NCBI GenBank assembly: GCA_044228685.1
Contig: JBGAUL010000017.1
Location: 27,387-91,386, forward strand
Length of the DNA stretch: 64,000 nucleotides
Reading direction: 5' to 3'
Source of the DNA: JBBATK01 sp044228685
Lineage (GTDB): Bacteria > Bacteroidota > Ignavibacteria > Kapaibacteriales > NICIL-2
Part shown: piece by piece, positions 43,469-50,825 of the stretch
Numbering within the stretch: position 1 is the first letter of the stretch
Layout of the letters: every line of letters begins with the position of its first letter
Notes under the pieces: generated by a model
The model's database searches: none
What the model was told of the DNA's origin: nothing
Seen by the model: the letters and a program-made list of their open reading frames with translations, nothing else
Translations under genes and position numbers: made by a program

Positions 43469-44311
43469 ATGCGTCGAGTGTTGAGAGTAAGTGTGAGTGG
43501 ATACTATGCATGGCGCAAACGACCCCGAAGTGTACGGGCACACAAAGATGAGCAGCTCTGCCATCAGCTGGTAGAGATCTTTGAGAAGCACCAGAAACGG
43601 TATGGATCACCGCGGATACATGACGAGTTAAAGAAGAAGAACGAGCGTGTATCTCGCAAGCGAGTAGCACGACTGATGCGAGACAGGGGCTTGGTTGCGC
43701 GTCGGAAACGAAGAACAACCAGGACAACTGATTCAAATCATAGTGACCCTATAGCACCGAATCTTTTAGAGCGAAGATTCAAGCAAACTGAGTTGAATAA
43801 AGTCTGGGTTGGCGACATAACATATATTCCAACGTTACGAGGGTTTGCATACTTGGCAACGGTGATGGATTTATATTCCAGACGAGTGATCGGCTGGCAT
43901 GTTAGTGATCGAATCGATACGAAGCTTGTATGTATGGCACTATGGAAAGCGGTGAAGAGTAGACGAGACTCAAAACAGCACGTGGCAGAGATGTTTCATT
44001 CAGACCGAGGAAGTCAATACGCTTCAGAAGCGTTTCGTGCCATGCTTGGAAGACTTGAGATACGACAGAGTATGAGTCGGAAGGGTAACTGCTGGGACAA
44101 TGCTGCAGCGGAATCGTTCTTCAAAACGTTTAAAGAAGAATCTCCAGTACGACAAGATCTGCTGAGGGATCACAACTATGCGAGTGCGATGGTTTACCGC
44201 TACATTGAGTTTTATTACAACAGACAGAGGACACACTCCTCGCTTGGTTATCGGTGCCCAGTAGATTTTGAAAGACAATTACGTTTTGGTAAGTTGAAGT
44301 GCCTCCACTAA
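43469..44311 (+). CDS. IS3 OrfB transposase (DDE integrase core)
   Basis: At least 280 residues in the -1 frame relative to OrfA, with an HTH_21 ('HQLVEIFEKHQKRYGSPRIHDEL') and the rve/DDE core: 'VWVGDITYIP' (D), 'FHSDRGSQYASEAF' (D), 'KGNCWDNAAAESFFKTFKEE' (E). In the IS3 family it is made as an OrfAB fusion by -1 frameshifting at A-rich sites. The OrfB domain itself is intact, but OrfA has an amber codon. Confidence 0.85.
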   Translation: MRRVLRVSVSGYYAWRKRPRSVRAHKDEQLCHQLVEIFEKHQKRYGSPRIHDELKKKNERVSRKRVARLMRDRGLVARRKRRTTRTTDSNHSDPIAPNLLERRFKQTELNKVWVGDITYIPTLRGFAYLATVMDLYSRRVIGWHVSDRIDTKLVCMALWKAVKSRRDSKQHVAEMFHSDRGSQYASEAFRAMLGRLEIRQSMSRKGNCWDNAAAESFFKTFKEESPVRQDLLRDHNYASAMVYRYIEFYYNRQRTHSSLGYRCPVDFERQLRFGKLKCLH

Positions 44312-44326
44312 ATCGGGTGAAGTCCA

Positions 44327-44575
44327 AACATCTGTCTGCCAGCGTTTGCACGTTTACGTAAAAGTTCAAGCTCCATTTCACTCATGCTGGAAAAATCGCT
44401 CTGAATGACGCTCATGTGCCGCTCTAAGAATTCACAATTCTGCTCAAATACGTCGATTCTGGAGCGTTGGGAGCGTAATCTTTGCAGCAATGAATCCAAC
44501 CATTGCGCTAAGTTAGGCGTGACCGCAATGGTTGCCTTTGCAGTTGTTAGTGGATTTAGTTATCTTTGATAAAAC
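44327..44575 (-). pseudogene. Gene fragment truncated by the IS3 element
   Basis: A leftward frame reads 'AKATIAVTPNLAQWLDSLLQRLRS...RIDVFEQNCEFLERHMSVIQSDFSSMSEMELELLRKRANAGRQMF' and runs into the IS3 right end, where it stops at 44308. The sequence is strongly helical with coding-like composition, but the family is not recognised. No clear start codon; its 3' part is absent. Confidence 0.4.
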
Positions 44576-44722
44576 AATCTTTAGGAACCGCCATGCACTT
44601 GCGCAACTTCGAAAACCTCACTTCGGCAAGCCTTGTACGTTATACGTAACCATTTGGCGGCAGTGCCAACATCACGACATTAATAAAATATACTTTTCAC
44701 CCTTCAACTAACTAAAAACAAC
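44576..44722. other. Intergenic region upstream of the PepSY-like gene
   Basis: It contains 'TTATACGTAACCATTTGG' and AT-rich DNA ahead of the PepSY-like gene. Composition shifts sharply to AT-rich here, suggesting a different donor for the next two genes. Confidence 0.3.
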
Positions 44723-45142
44723 ATGACAAAATCAATTCTGACAGTAATGAGTTTTCTTTTGCTTTCAACCCCGACTTTTGCTGGGAGCATTCCGACAACT
44801 GTACAAAAAGCGTTTAACGGAAAGTTTCCAAACGCAACAAGCGTAAAGTGGCACAAGGAAAATGCACTCGAATACGAGGCATCGTTTGAGTGGAAAGGCG
44901 AAAAACATTCTGCAAACTTCAGCGGAAGCGGAGAGTGGTTAGAAACTGAAAGTGTTTCTACTTTCAATCAACTTCCTGAAAAAGTGCAGGCGGCTTTTAA
45001 TTCTTCTCACAAAGGAGCAACAGTAAAAGTAGTTGCGACAATTCAAACTTCCAAAGGAGTTACCAAATATGAAGTTGAGTTTAAGCAAGGCGTTAAGACC
45101 GTTGAGTTATTTTACACGTCAGACGGAAACGAAACTAAGTAA
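44723..45142 (+). CDS. PepSY-like (BT_3236-type) secreted protein
   Basis: A 139-residue protein. A signal peptide (MTKSILTVMSFLLLSTPTFAG) precedes two beta-rich PepSY-like repeats: 'VQKAFNGKFPNATSVKWHKENALEYEASFEWKGEKHSANFSGSGEW' and 'VQAAFNSSHKGATVKVVATIQTSKGVTKYEVEF'. This DUF2874/PepSY-like family is common in Bacteroidota; members are periplasmic and of unknown function. It is 3 bases upstream of a COG4705 membrane protein, so the two form an operon. AT-rich codon use sets it apart from the chromosome. Confidence 0.8.
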   Translation: MTKSILTVMSFLLLSTPTFAGSIPTTVQKAFNGKFPNATSVKWHKENALEYEASFEWKGEKHSANFSGSGEWLETESVSTFNQLPEKVQAAFNSSHKGATVKVVATIQTSKGVTKYEVEFKQGVKTVELFYTSDGNETK

Positions 45143-45145
45143 AGT

Positions 45146-45904
45146 ATGTCGGAGCAATTGAATAAAGTTGCCAAAATCACTTTGATTTTTTGGCTTATGA
45201 AAATTGTCGCGACGACACTCGGCGAAACGCTTGGTGATTTTATTTCCATGACTTTGAATTTGGGTTACATAGTAGGCATTGCAATTACTCTTGTATTTTT
45301 AGTATTGGTTTTGCTCACACAACTTTCAGTCAAGAAATATATTCCACTCATTTACTGGCTTGTTATAGTCGGCACGACTACTTTAGGAACAGAAATTTCA
45401 GATTACATTGACAGAACACTTCATTTGGGTTACACCCTTGGAAGTTTTTTGTTAATATGTTGTTTAGTCCTGACATTATTTCTCTGGTTTAGGAAATATA
45501 AGAACCTTGAAGTTTATCCAATCACCGCTAAGCAAAAAGAAATTTATTACTGGACGGCAATTCTTTTCTCAAACAGTTTAGGAACTGCGTTCGGCGATTT
45601 TCTTGGCGACTACTTTGGGCTGAGTTATCTTCAAGGTGCTTTCGTGACGGGCGGAGTAATCATCGTTGTTGTGCTTGTTCACAACCTCACAAAAATCAAT
45701 CATGTGATTTTGTTTTGGATTGCGTTTATTTTCACCCGACCGTTCGGTGCAACATTTGGCGACTTCTTAACCAAACCACTTGAGCAAGGCGGCTTGCATC
45801 TTGGAACTTTGTACTCATCGCTTGTTTCTACTGCCGTAATGATTATTCTTCTTTTCTTTGCGCATCGACAACATAAACTTGACATGGCAACGCGACGAAT
45901 GTAG
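45146..45904 (+). CDS. COG4705-type membrane protein with fourfold repeat
   Basis: A 252-residue inner-membrane protein with about eight helices. Four copies of the motif 'TLG(E/T)..(G/S)D(F/Y)....L.LGY' occur: 'TTLGETLGDFISMTLNLGY', 'TTLGTEISDYIDRTLHLGY', 'SLGTAFGDFLGDYFGLSY' and 'PFGATFGDFLTKPLEQGG'. This internal repeat marks the COG4705 family, conserved but of unknown role. Recurrent Asp/Glu/Thr in the membrane suggests cation or proton binding. It is co-transcribed with the PepSY-like gene. Confidence 0.78.
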   Translation: MSEQLNKVAKITLIFWLMKIVATTLGETLGDFISMTLNLGYIVGIAITLVFLVLVLLTQLSVKKYIPLIYWLVIVGTTTLGTEISDYIDRTLHLGYTLGSFLLICCLVLTLFLWFRKYKNLEVYPITAKQKEIYYWTAILFSNSLGTAFGDFLGDYFGLSYLQGAFVTGGVIIVVVLVHNLTKINHVILFWIAFIFTRPFGATFGDFLTKPLEQGGLHLGTLYSSLVSTAVMIILLFFAHRQHKLDMATRRM

Positions 45905-45937
45905 ATTTTCTTTGAAAAATCCGCTTAAAATTCCGGA

Positions 45938-46303
45938 TCATCGCATTAACGCGTTCCTGTTATCGTGAAGAGACAAGATTCTTAACGCAAAGTACTCATC
46001 ATCATGATATCCGTAGGCTTTACGTTTGAGCACCTTTATTTTGTTGTTATATCCTTCGAGCTTGCTAGTTGATATTGGACAGTGGTACCAGTTAAGGATG
46101 CCCGTCTCGTAGTAGCGAAGCTTTTCGGCAAACTTCTGTAGCATTGGTATTCCGGACGAGTCAGCTTGCTGACACCAGTAGTCCAACGTTTCCTTGCCTG
46201 CTTGATAGTTCTTCTGTGTCCATAGGAGCTTCAAGTTCTCTTTCATGTAGTTGTGGAAAATCCTCCTAAATTGATCCAGTGATTCCGGCTCAAACTGACC
46301 CAC
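45938..46303 (-). pseudogene. C-terminal fragment of an ISL3-family transposase
   Basis: The conserved end of the DDE domain is seen: 'LWTQKNYQAGKETLDYWCQQADSSGIPMLQKFAEKL...LNWYHCPISTSKLEGYNNKIKVLKRKAYGYHDDEYFALRI'. This contains the catalytic Glu region and the 'KLEG.NN.IK.LKR.A.GY.D..YF' block. About 17 residues at the start are encoded by the IS21 left end that cut the gene at 46254. Confidence 0.75.
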
Positions 46304-46441
46304 AACTGCACGTCAAACTGACCCACCATTCCGGCTCAAACTGACCCACCCTGGCAAGGCTCTTGGAAAACAAGCGATACGAGACCCATTCTGACCTAAG
46401 TTCTCTGTGACGATTTGAATCACTGACAACTAAGGAACAGA

Positions 46442-47993
46442 GTGGCTAACCAACCAATCAGCATGAGTAAATTACGACACATTCTTCGGATGTATTCGCA
46501 TGGCAAAAGCAAGCGAATGATCTCCGAACAAACTGGAGTAGCCTGCAATACTTTACGAAAGTACTTGCGTGAGTTTGATGACAGTGGACTCAGCTACGAC
46601 GCAGTAAAAGACCTCAGTGACGGCGAATTAACTGCGCTTTTTAATCTAGAGCCAGAGAAGCTCTCAAACACCGTCCTTGATACACTGTACGCTTTGTTTC
46701 CAGTCATTGAGAAGAACCTGAGCAAAACAGGAGCAACACGCAAGGAAGCGTGGGAGACGTACAAGACAGACAATCCGGAGGGTCTAGGGTTATCGAGCTT
46801 CTGCCGTCGTTTCGCAGCCTGGCAGGCACGTGTGAACCCAAGCATGCGAGTGGTGCACAAGAATGGCGACAAGATGTTTGTGGACTTTACAGGCCACAGG
46901 CTTTGTCTGACAAACGTTCTGACTGGCGTTCAAGTACCGGTGGAAGTGTTTGTAGCTATTCTCGGTGGCAGCCAAATGACGTATGTGGAGGCGGTGATGA
47001 GTCAGAAGAAGGAAGACTTCATCGGCGCTTGTGAGCGGGCGTTCCTCTTTTATGGTGGTGTGACCAAGGCAATCGTGCCGGACAACTTGAAGTCTGCAGT
47101 AGCGAAGGGAAACAAGTTTGAACCCTTTATCAATGACTCGTTTGCAGACTTTGCAGATCACTACGGAACCACCGTCCTGCCTGCCAGACCGCATGAGCCA
47201 AAGGACAAATCATTAGTTGAAGGTGCAGTGAAGATTGCATACCTGCGGATCTTTGCCAAGCTGAGGACGAATGTGTATGAGACCTTAGAGGATTTTAACA
47301 GGGACATACACAGTGCACTTGCCGATCACAATAGGAGGTTGTTCTAGGGGCGCAAGTACAGCCGCTGTGAACGCTTTGACGGTGCTGAACGCGCCACGCT
47401 CATGGCACTGCCGGTGCACCCCTGCCAGCTCCGCAAACAGCTCTACGCGACGGTAAACAAGACTGGCTATGTCTGTGTATCGCAGCCGATGAACACTATT
47501 ACACTGTGCCCTTTGCATTGATCGGCAAAAGGTAAAGGTTCGTTACTCGGCAACCGTTGTTAGCATCTACTACGGCGGTGATTGCGTGGCAACACATGAG
47601 CGTGAGCTGGAATTACACGGCTACACAACAAACGACGACCACAAGCCAGCGTCCCACCGATACATGGCTGATAGAACACCGGAGAAGTTACTTGCAGCAG
47701 CCAGGGAAGTTGGTGAAGATGTGCGGCTATACGTCGCCCAGATACTCACGCGCGCCACGCACCCGGAACAAGCGCAGAAGTCTGGCGCAGGCATACTGCA
47801 CGCAGCCAGGAAGTTTGGCGCTGAACGTACTAGCAACGCGTGCAAGCGAGCCATGCACTTCGACATGTATAGCTATCAAACGATACTGATGATCCTTACC
47901 AAAGGGCTGGAGAACGCGGGTCTTAGCGATGACTCGGACCTCATAAACATGCCCGAGCATGAGAACATACACGGCAGCTCATATTACGACTAA
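46442..47993 (+). pseudogene. istA: istA transposase, broken by one stop and two frameshifts
   Basis: The first 301 codons hold the HTH ('MSKLRHILRMYSHGKSKRMISEQTGVACNTLRKYLREF') and the DDE core ('KMFVDFTGHRLCL', 'VPDNLKSAV', 'KSLVEGAVKIAYLRIF'). A TAG at 47345-47347 then interrupts '...NRRLF*GRKYSRCERF'. A frame change near 47485 ('ADEHYYTVPFALIG') and another near 47529 ('KVKVRYSATVVSIYYGGDCVATHERE') follow before the natural C-terminus at 47993. Confidence 0.85.
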
Positions 47994-48020
47994 ATATAAA
48001 CCAATCAACACAGCAAAGCC

Positions 48021-48755
48021 ATGAACACAACAACCTTAGAGAAGATGCGCACGATGAAGTTTTACGGTATGGCACGCGCACTTGAAACAAGCCTGGCGTC
48101 CAGTACAAGAGCAGATCTCACACCAGATGAGATGGTGGAGCAACTGATCGACTCCGAGTGGGATGATCGTCAGAATCGTACGATTGAGCGAAGTTTGAAA
48201 AATGCCAAGTTCCGCTACAAAGCCGCGCTGGAAGACCTCGAATACAGCAAAGACCGAAACATCGATAAGAACCTCATTAAACGTCTCTCCGAGTGTACGT
48301 TCATCAAGAAACACGAGAACGTCCTCATTACCGGAAGTACTGGCATCGGAAAGAGCTTCATCGCTTCAGCACTCGGTCACCATGCATGCAGTCTTGGATA
48401 TAGAGTCATGTATCACAACACTGCTATGCTCCTCGGCAAACTAAAGCTTGCAAAAGCCGATGGGTCGTATATCAAAGAGGTCGCACGAATGGAACGCCAA
48501 CACCTGCTCATCTTAGACGACTTCGGTATCCAACCCTTCGATGCACAAAACAGAGCGGCACTGATGGAGATTATCGAAGACAGACACGGAGAGAAATCCA
48601 CCATATTCACCTCACAAGTACCCGTCACTGCGTGGCACGACATCATCGGAGAAAGTACCGTTGCCGATGCTGTACTTGACCGCATTATCCACCAGGCATA
48701 TCGGCTGGAACTCAAGGGTGAATCACTACGAAGGAAGGTGAAAACTGACGACTGA
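48021..48755 (+). CDS. istB: IstB ATPase of the IS21 element
   Basis: A 244-residue AAA+ helper ATPase. Walker A is GSTGIGKSFIASALGHHA, Walker B is 'HLLILDDFGIQPFD', and sensor 'STIFTSQVPVTAWHDIIGESTVADAVLDRIIHQAYRLEL' closes the domain. IstB selects the target and stimulates IstA. The gene is intact, unlike istA, and could serve another IS21 copy. Confidence 0.9.
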   Translation: MNTTTLEKMRTMKFYGMARALETSLASSTRADLTPDEMVEQLIDSEWDDRQNRTIERSLKNAKFRYKAALEDLEYSKDRNIDKNLIKRLSECTFIKKHENVLITGSTGIGKSFIASALGHHACSLGYRVMYHNTAMLLGKLKLAKADGSYIKEVARMERQHLLILDDFGIQPFDAQNRAALMEIIEDRHGEKSTIFTSQVPVTAWHDIIGESTVADAVLDRIIHQAYRLELKGESLRRKVKTDD

Positions 48756-48885
48756 TCCTAATTGCATACATTTGTTCCACAACTTTTATCGGCATAAAAC
48801 CATAGGCTTCGCCAGACAATTGGTGGGTCATTTTGGCAAGGAATAGGTGGTCAGTATTGGTGGAATTTGCAGATCAGTTAGGATC

Positions 48886-48921
48886 GATCGACGACGGTCA
48901 TTATTGGGGGGAGTAATGTCG
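48886..48921. terminator. Possible terminator after the integrase gene
   Basis: GACGAC...CATTA and TAATG...GTCGTC pair imperfectly around TTGGGGGGAG. It lies ~180 bases past the integrase stop. No T-run is seen. Confidence 0.3.
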
Positions 48922-49098
48922 TCAGAATGTATTGGAATTGCTTATTCGACGGCAACGGATTGCATTCAGTTTGAATGAACCAAGAAAAAATAGTAATGAC
49001 TGGCAAACCACAAATGGTAGTAATCATAGTGATCACAAACAACTTGCATCAGTAAACGCTTGCCAGAACAACTCAGTAGTCGATTTAATGTTTCGCGT

Positions 49099-50343
49099 TC
49101 AATCCTTCCATCCCTTTAACATCGACTCTCCAACATCCTTACTCGCAAAACGAACATACCTGCCAAACGAATCGTCGTCGCGATGACCCGACACGGCCTT
49201 GACGACATCGCGCGGCACACCGCGTAACAGTGACTGAGTGATCAGCGTCCGGCGACCAGCGTGAGTTGATAGTGCTTCATATTTTTCGACGGTGGTTTCA
49301 ACCGCTTCCCCTTTTCTATTGTATCTCGTAACAATGTGTTTACCCGTCAGCTCTGCCCGTTGTCCTACCTCTTTGAGGTATTTGTTCATCTTATCGAGAG
49401 ATATTGTCGGGAAGACGTAATCCGGGTAGCGATTCAAAACTATTTGCAGGCGAGGCATGATTGGCAGATAGAGATTGCTGCCGTCTTTCATCGTGTGCAT
49501 GAAAATCTTGCCGTCTTGAAAGCGTTCTTTGGTTAGCCGACTCACGTCGGAAAATCTCAAGCCCGTGTAACACCCTATGAGAAAGAGATCGCGAACGCGA
49601 GCGAGGCGCGGACTATCATTGAGATCCACAGACTCCAACTTTCTCAAATCTTCGTCGGTAAGTGCAAAGAGCGTCGACTCCTTGTTGTACTTTGACCATT
49701 TGAAATAGTGCTTGTACTGACTAGGATGGAGCAGACCTCGATCGGAACAGTAATCCAAAAACTGCTTGAACTTTTTCAGATTGGTGGCCACAGTTGAACT
49801 TGTCAAACCGACACTGTCAAAGAGGTAACGAACGTAAGCATCATAGAAGGCTTCTGTGATATCCTCAAATCTCAACAGACCGTTCTTCTTGTAATGGCTG
49901 CTGAATGATTTGTAATGATTGAATACCACTCGAATACTCTTCAGGGTTGAGTGCTTCACCTTGTGAGAGCAACGTTCTATGAACGCTTCGTAGTGCGGTA
50001 AGATCATCGACTCAGTTGGTTCTGTCTCTGCAGAACGAGCCGTTCTGTTGACAAGCACCATCTCTTTCTGTGCTGTCTCGTAAACGTACTTGAGTTTATC
50101 AGGAACTTGAGTTTTCTGAGCGACAAAAAACAAGTCCGTCAGCTTCCCTTTCAGTGCATCAAGTGTATTGTTGTGATGCGAGTCCTCATTGTTACGTTTG
50201 ATCCTTTCTTTCTCTTCATCCCAGTTCTTCGTCGTTATCTTGAGTCCCGTGCCCATTCGCAAGCGCTCCTTACCATCTCGCATGAAACACACGATGGATG
50301 ATCGTTCGGCTTCTGGATATGCAAGGTAAAACCGGAGTGTCAT
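49099..50343 (-). CDS. Tyrosine integrase of the island
   Basis: A 414-residue phage/CTn-type integrase. The arm-binding N-domain ('RFYLAYPEAERSSIVCFMRDGKERLRMGTGLKITTKNWDEEKERI') and SAM-like core-binding domain (~105-205) precede the catalytic domain. The latter has Arg in 'GCYTGLRFSDVSRL', His-x-x-Arg in 'THAGRRTLITQSLLRGVP', His in 'VSGHRDDDSF' and the nucleophile Tyr in 'GRYVRFASKD'. It would integrate the element into the tRNA-Lys 3' end. The start 50343 has GAGG five bases upstream; 50358 is the alternative. It sits ~200 bases inside attR. Confidence 0.92.
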   Translation of the reverse strand: MTLRFYLAYPEAERSSIVCFMRDGKERLRMGTGLKITTKNWDEEKERIKRNNEDSHHNNTLDALKGKLTDLFFVAQKTQVPDKLKYVYETAQKEMVLVNRTARSAETEPTESMILPHYEAFIERCSHKVKHSTLKSIRVVFNHYKSFSSHYKKNGLLRFEDITEAFYDAYVRYLFDSVGLTSSTVATNLKKFKQFLDYCSDRGLLHPSQYKHYFKWSKYNKESTLFALTDEDLRKLESVDLNDSPRLARVRDLFLIGCYTGLRFSDVSRLTKERFQDGKIFMHTMKDGSNLYLPIMPRLQIVLNRYPDYVFPTISLDKMNKYLKEVGQRAELTGKHIVTRYNRKGEAVETTVEKYEALSTHAGRRTLITQSLLRGVPRDVVKAVSGHRDDDSFGRYVRFASKDVGESMLKGWKD

Positions 50344-50395
50344 ACGAGCCTCATACATTTGGTTGAAGTTCAGCTACAGCCAAACTTAACACTTT

Positions 50396-50420
50396 GTTAG
50401 GCCATTTGTTAGGCTATTTT
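50396..50420 (+). repeat. Right-end tandem TTAGGC motif (possible integrase arm site)
   Basis: TTAGGCCATT at 50397-50406 and TTAGGCTATT at 50409-50418, 12 bp apart, mirror the pair at 10433-10454 in sequence, spacing and orientation. They lie between the integrase start and attR. Confidence 0.6.
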
Positions 50421-50546
50421 GAGTGCTATTGCTTGGAATTTTATTGAAAAGTATTGAATCGTCATTCTTCGTTTTTAAGTTGTTTTTATCATTTATATCA
50501 ACGAGTTACGTGTGATTTCGTTGAATATCGTAGCAGATGGACTGTT

Positions 50547-50562
50547 GTCCCCCCGAGATCAC
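50547..50562 (+). repeat. attR: 16-bp direct repeat of the tRNA-Lys 3' end
   Basis: GTCCCCCCGAGATCAC is an exact copy of 10362-10377. The bases around it (ACTGTT before, AATGC after) differ, so the repeat marks the right crossover. Confidence 0.88.
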
Positions 50563-50568
50563 AATGCA

Positions 50569-50604
50569 AATGGCTAAGCACTTACACTCAAGAGCTTAGC
50601 CATT
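50569..50604 (+). terminator. Displaced native terminator of tRNA-Lys
   Basis: AATGGCTAAGC pairs exactly with GCTTAGCCATT around a 14-base loop, followed by GTTGT. Lying 7 bases after attR, it was probably the original terminator of tRNA-Lys, moved 40 kb away by the island. Confidence 0.6.
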
Positions 50605-50825
50605 GTTGTATCTAAGCATCACTATAAATGAAATGTGCAACGAGCCCTGCATGGTTAAGAAAAATGCGCAGGATCGTGACACAAGTGAGGGCTTAGAATC
50701 AACGACATTAACGTGTGTTAGAGGAGCAATGAAGTTCATGCAGCTTCGTTGAATCTTACACGGTCCACAAACGCCTCTCTTGCATCCGACAAGATTCGTG
50801 CTCGCCTCTGCCAACCACACTCCCC

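Larger units (their letters stand above)
43035..44326 (+). mobile_element. IS3-family insertion sequence
   Basis: The imperfect terminal inverted repeats are TGGAGTTGACCCGAAAAAGT (left) and, on the other strand, TGGACTTCACCCGATTTAGT (right). Inside are orfA and orfB with an AAAAAAAG slippery sequence near 43379. The element is 1,292 bp, normal for IS3. No target duplication is clear. The right end cuts a leftward gene. Confidence 0.85.
46254..48871 (+). mobile_element. IS21-family insertion sequence
   Basis: The left terminus TGGAAAATCCTCC and an inverse right terminus ending GGTGGAATTTGCA bound ~2.6 kb with istA and istB. Multiple 'CTGACCCACC' modules lie inside the left end. It inserted into an ISL3 transposase gene. 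istA is broken, so this copy is inactive on its own. Ends are judged by comparison with the related 34266-34667 element. Confidence 0.75.
10362..50562. mobile_element. Integrated metal-resistance genomic island (~40 kb) in tRNA-Lys
   Basis: The limits are the two 16-bp att repeats. A tyrosine integrase (49099-50343) lies just inside the right end, and an excisionase-like HTH gene and RepA-like ATPase lie near the left end. The cargo is copper and zinc/cadmium resistance plus several IS elements. The DNA is visibly more AT-rich than the flanks over large parts. No conjugation genes (relaxase, type IV secretion, coupling protein) are seen, so it is either mobilised in trans or an immobile remnant. 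Duplicated 12-bp-spaced TTAGGC motifs sit inside both ends. Confidence 0.87.

Noticed and set aside
46254..48871. Target-site duplication of the IS21 element
   Set aside because: The flanking bases (…GTAGTTG and GATCAGTT…) do not repeat, so none is claimed.
10362..50562. Integrated prophage
   Set aside because: No capsid, terminase, portal or tail genes are present; the cargo is metal resistance.
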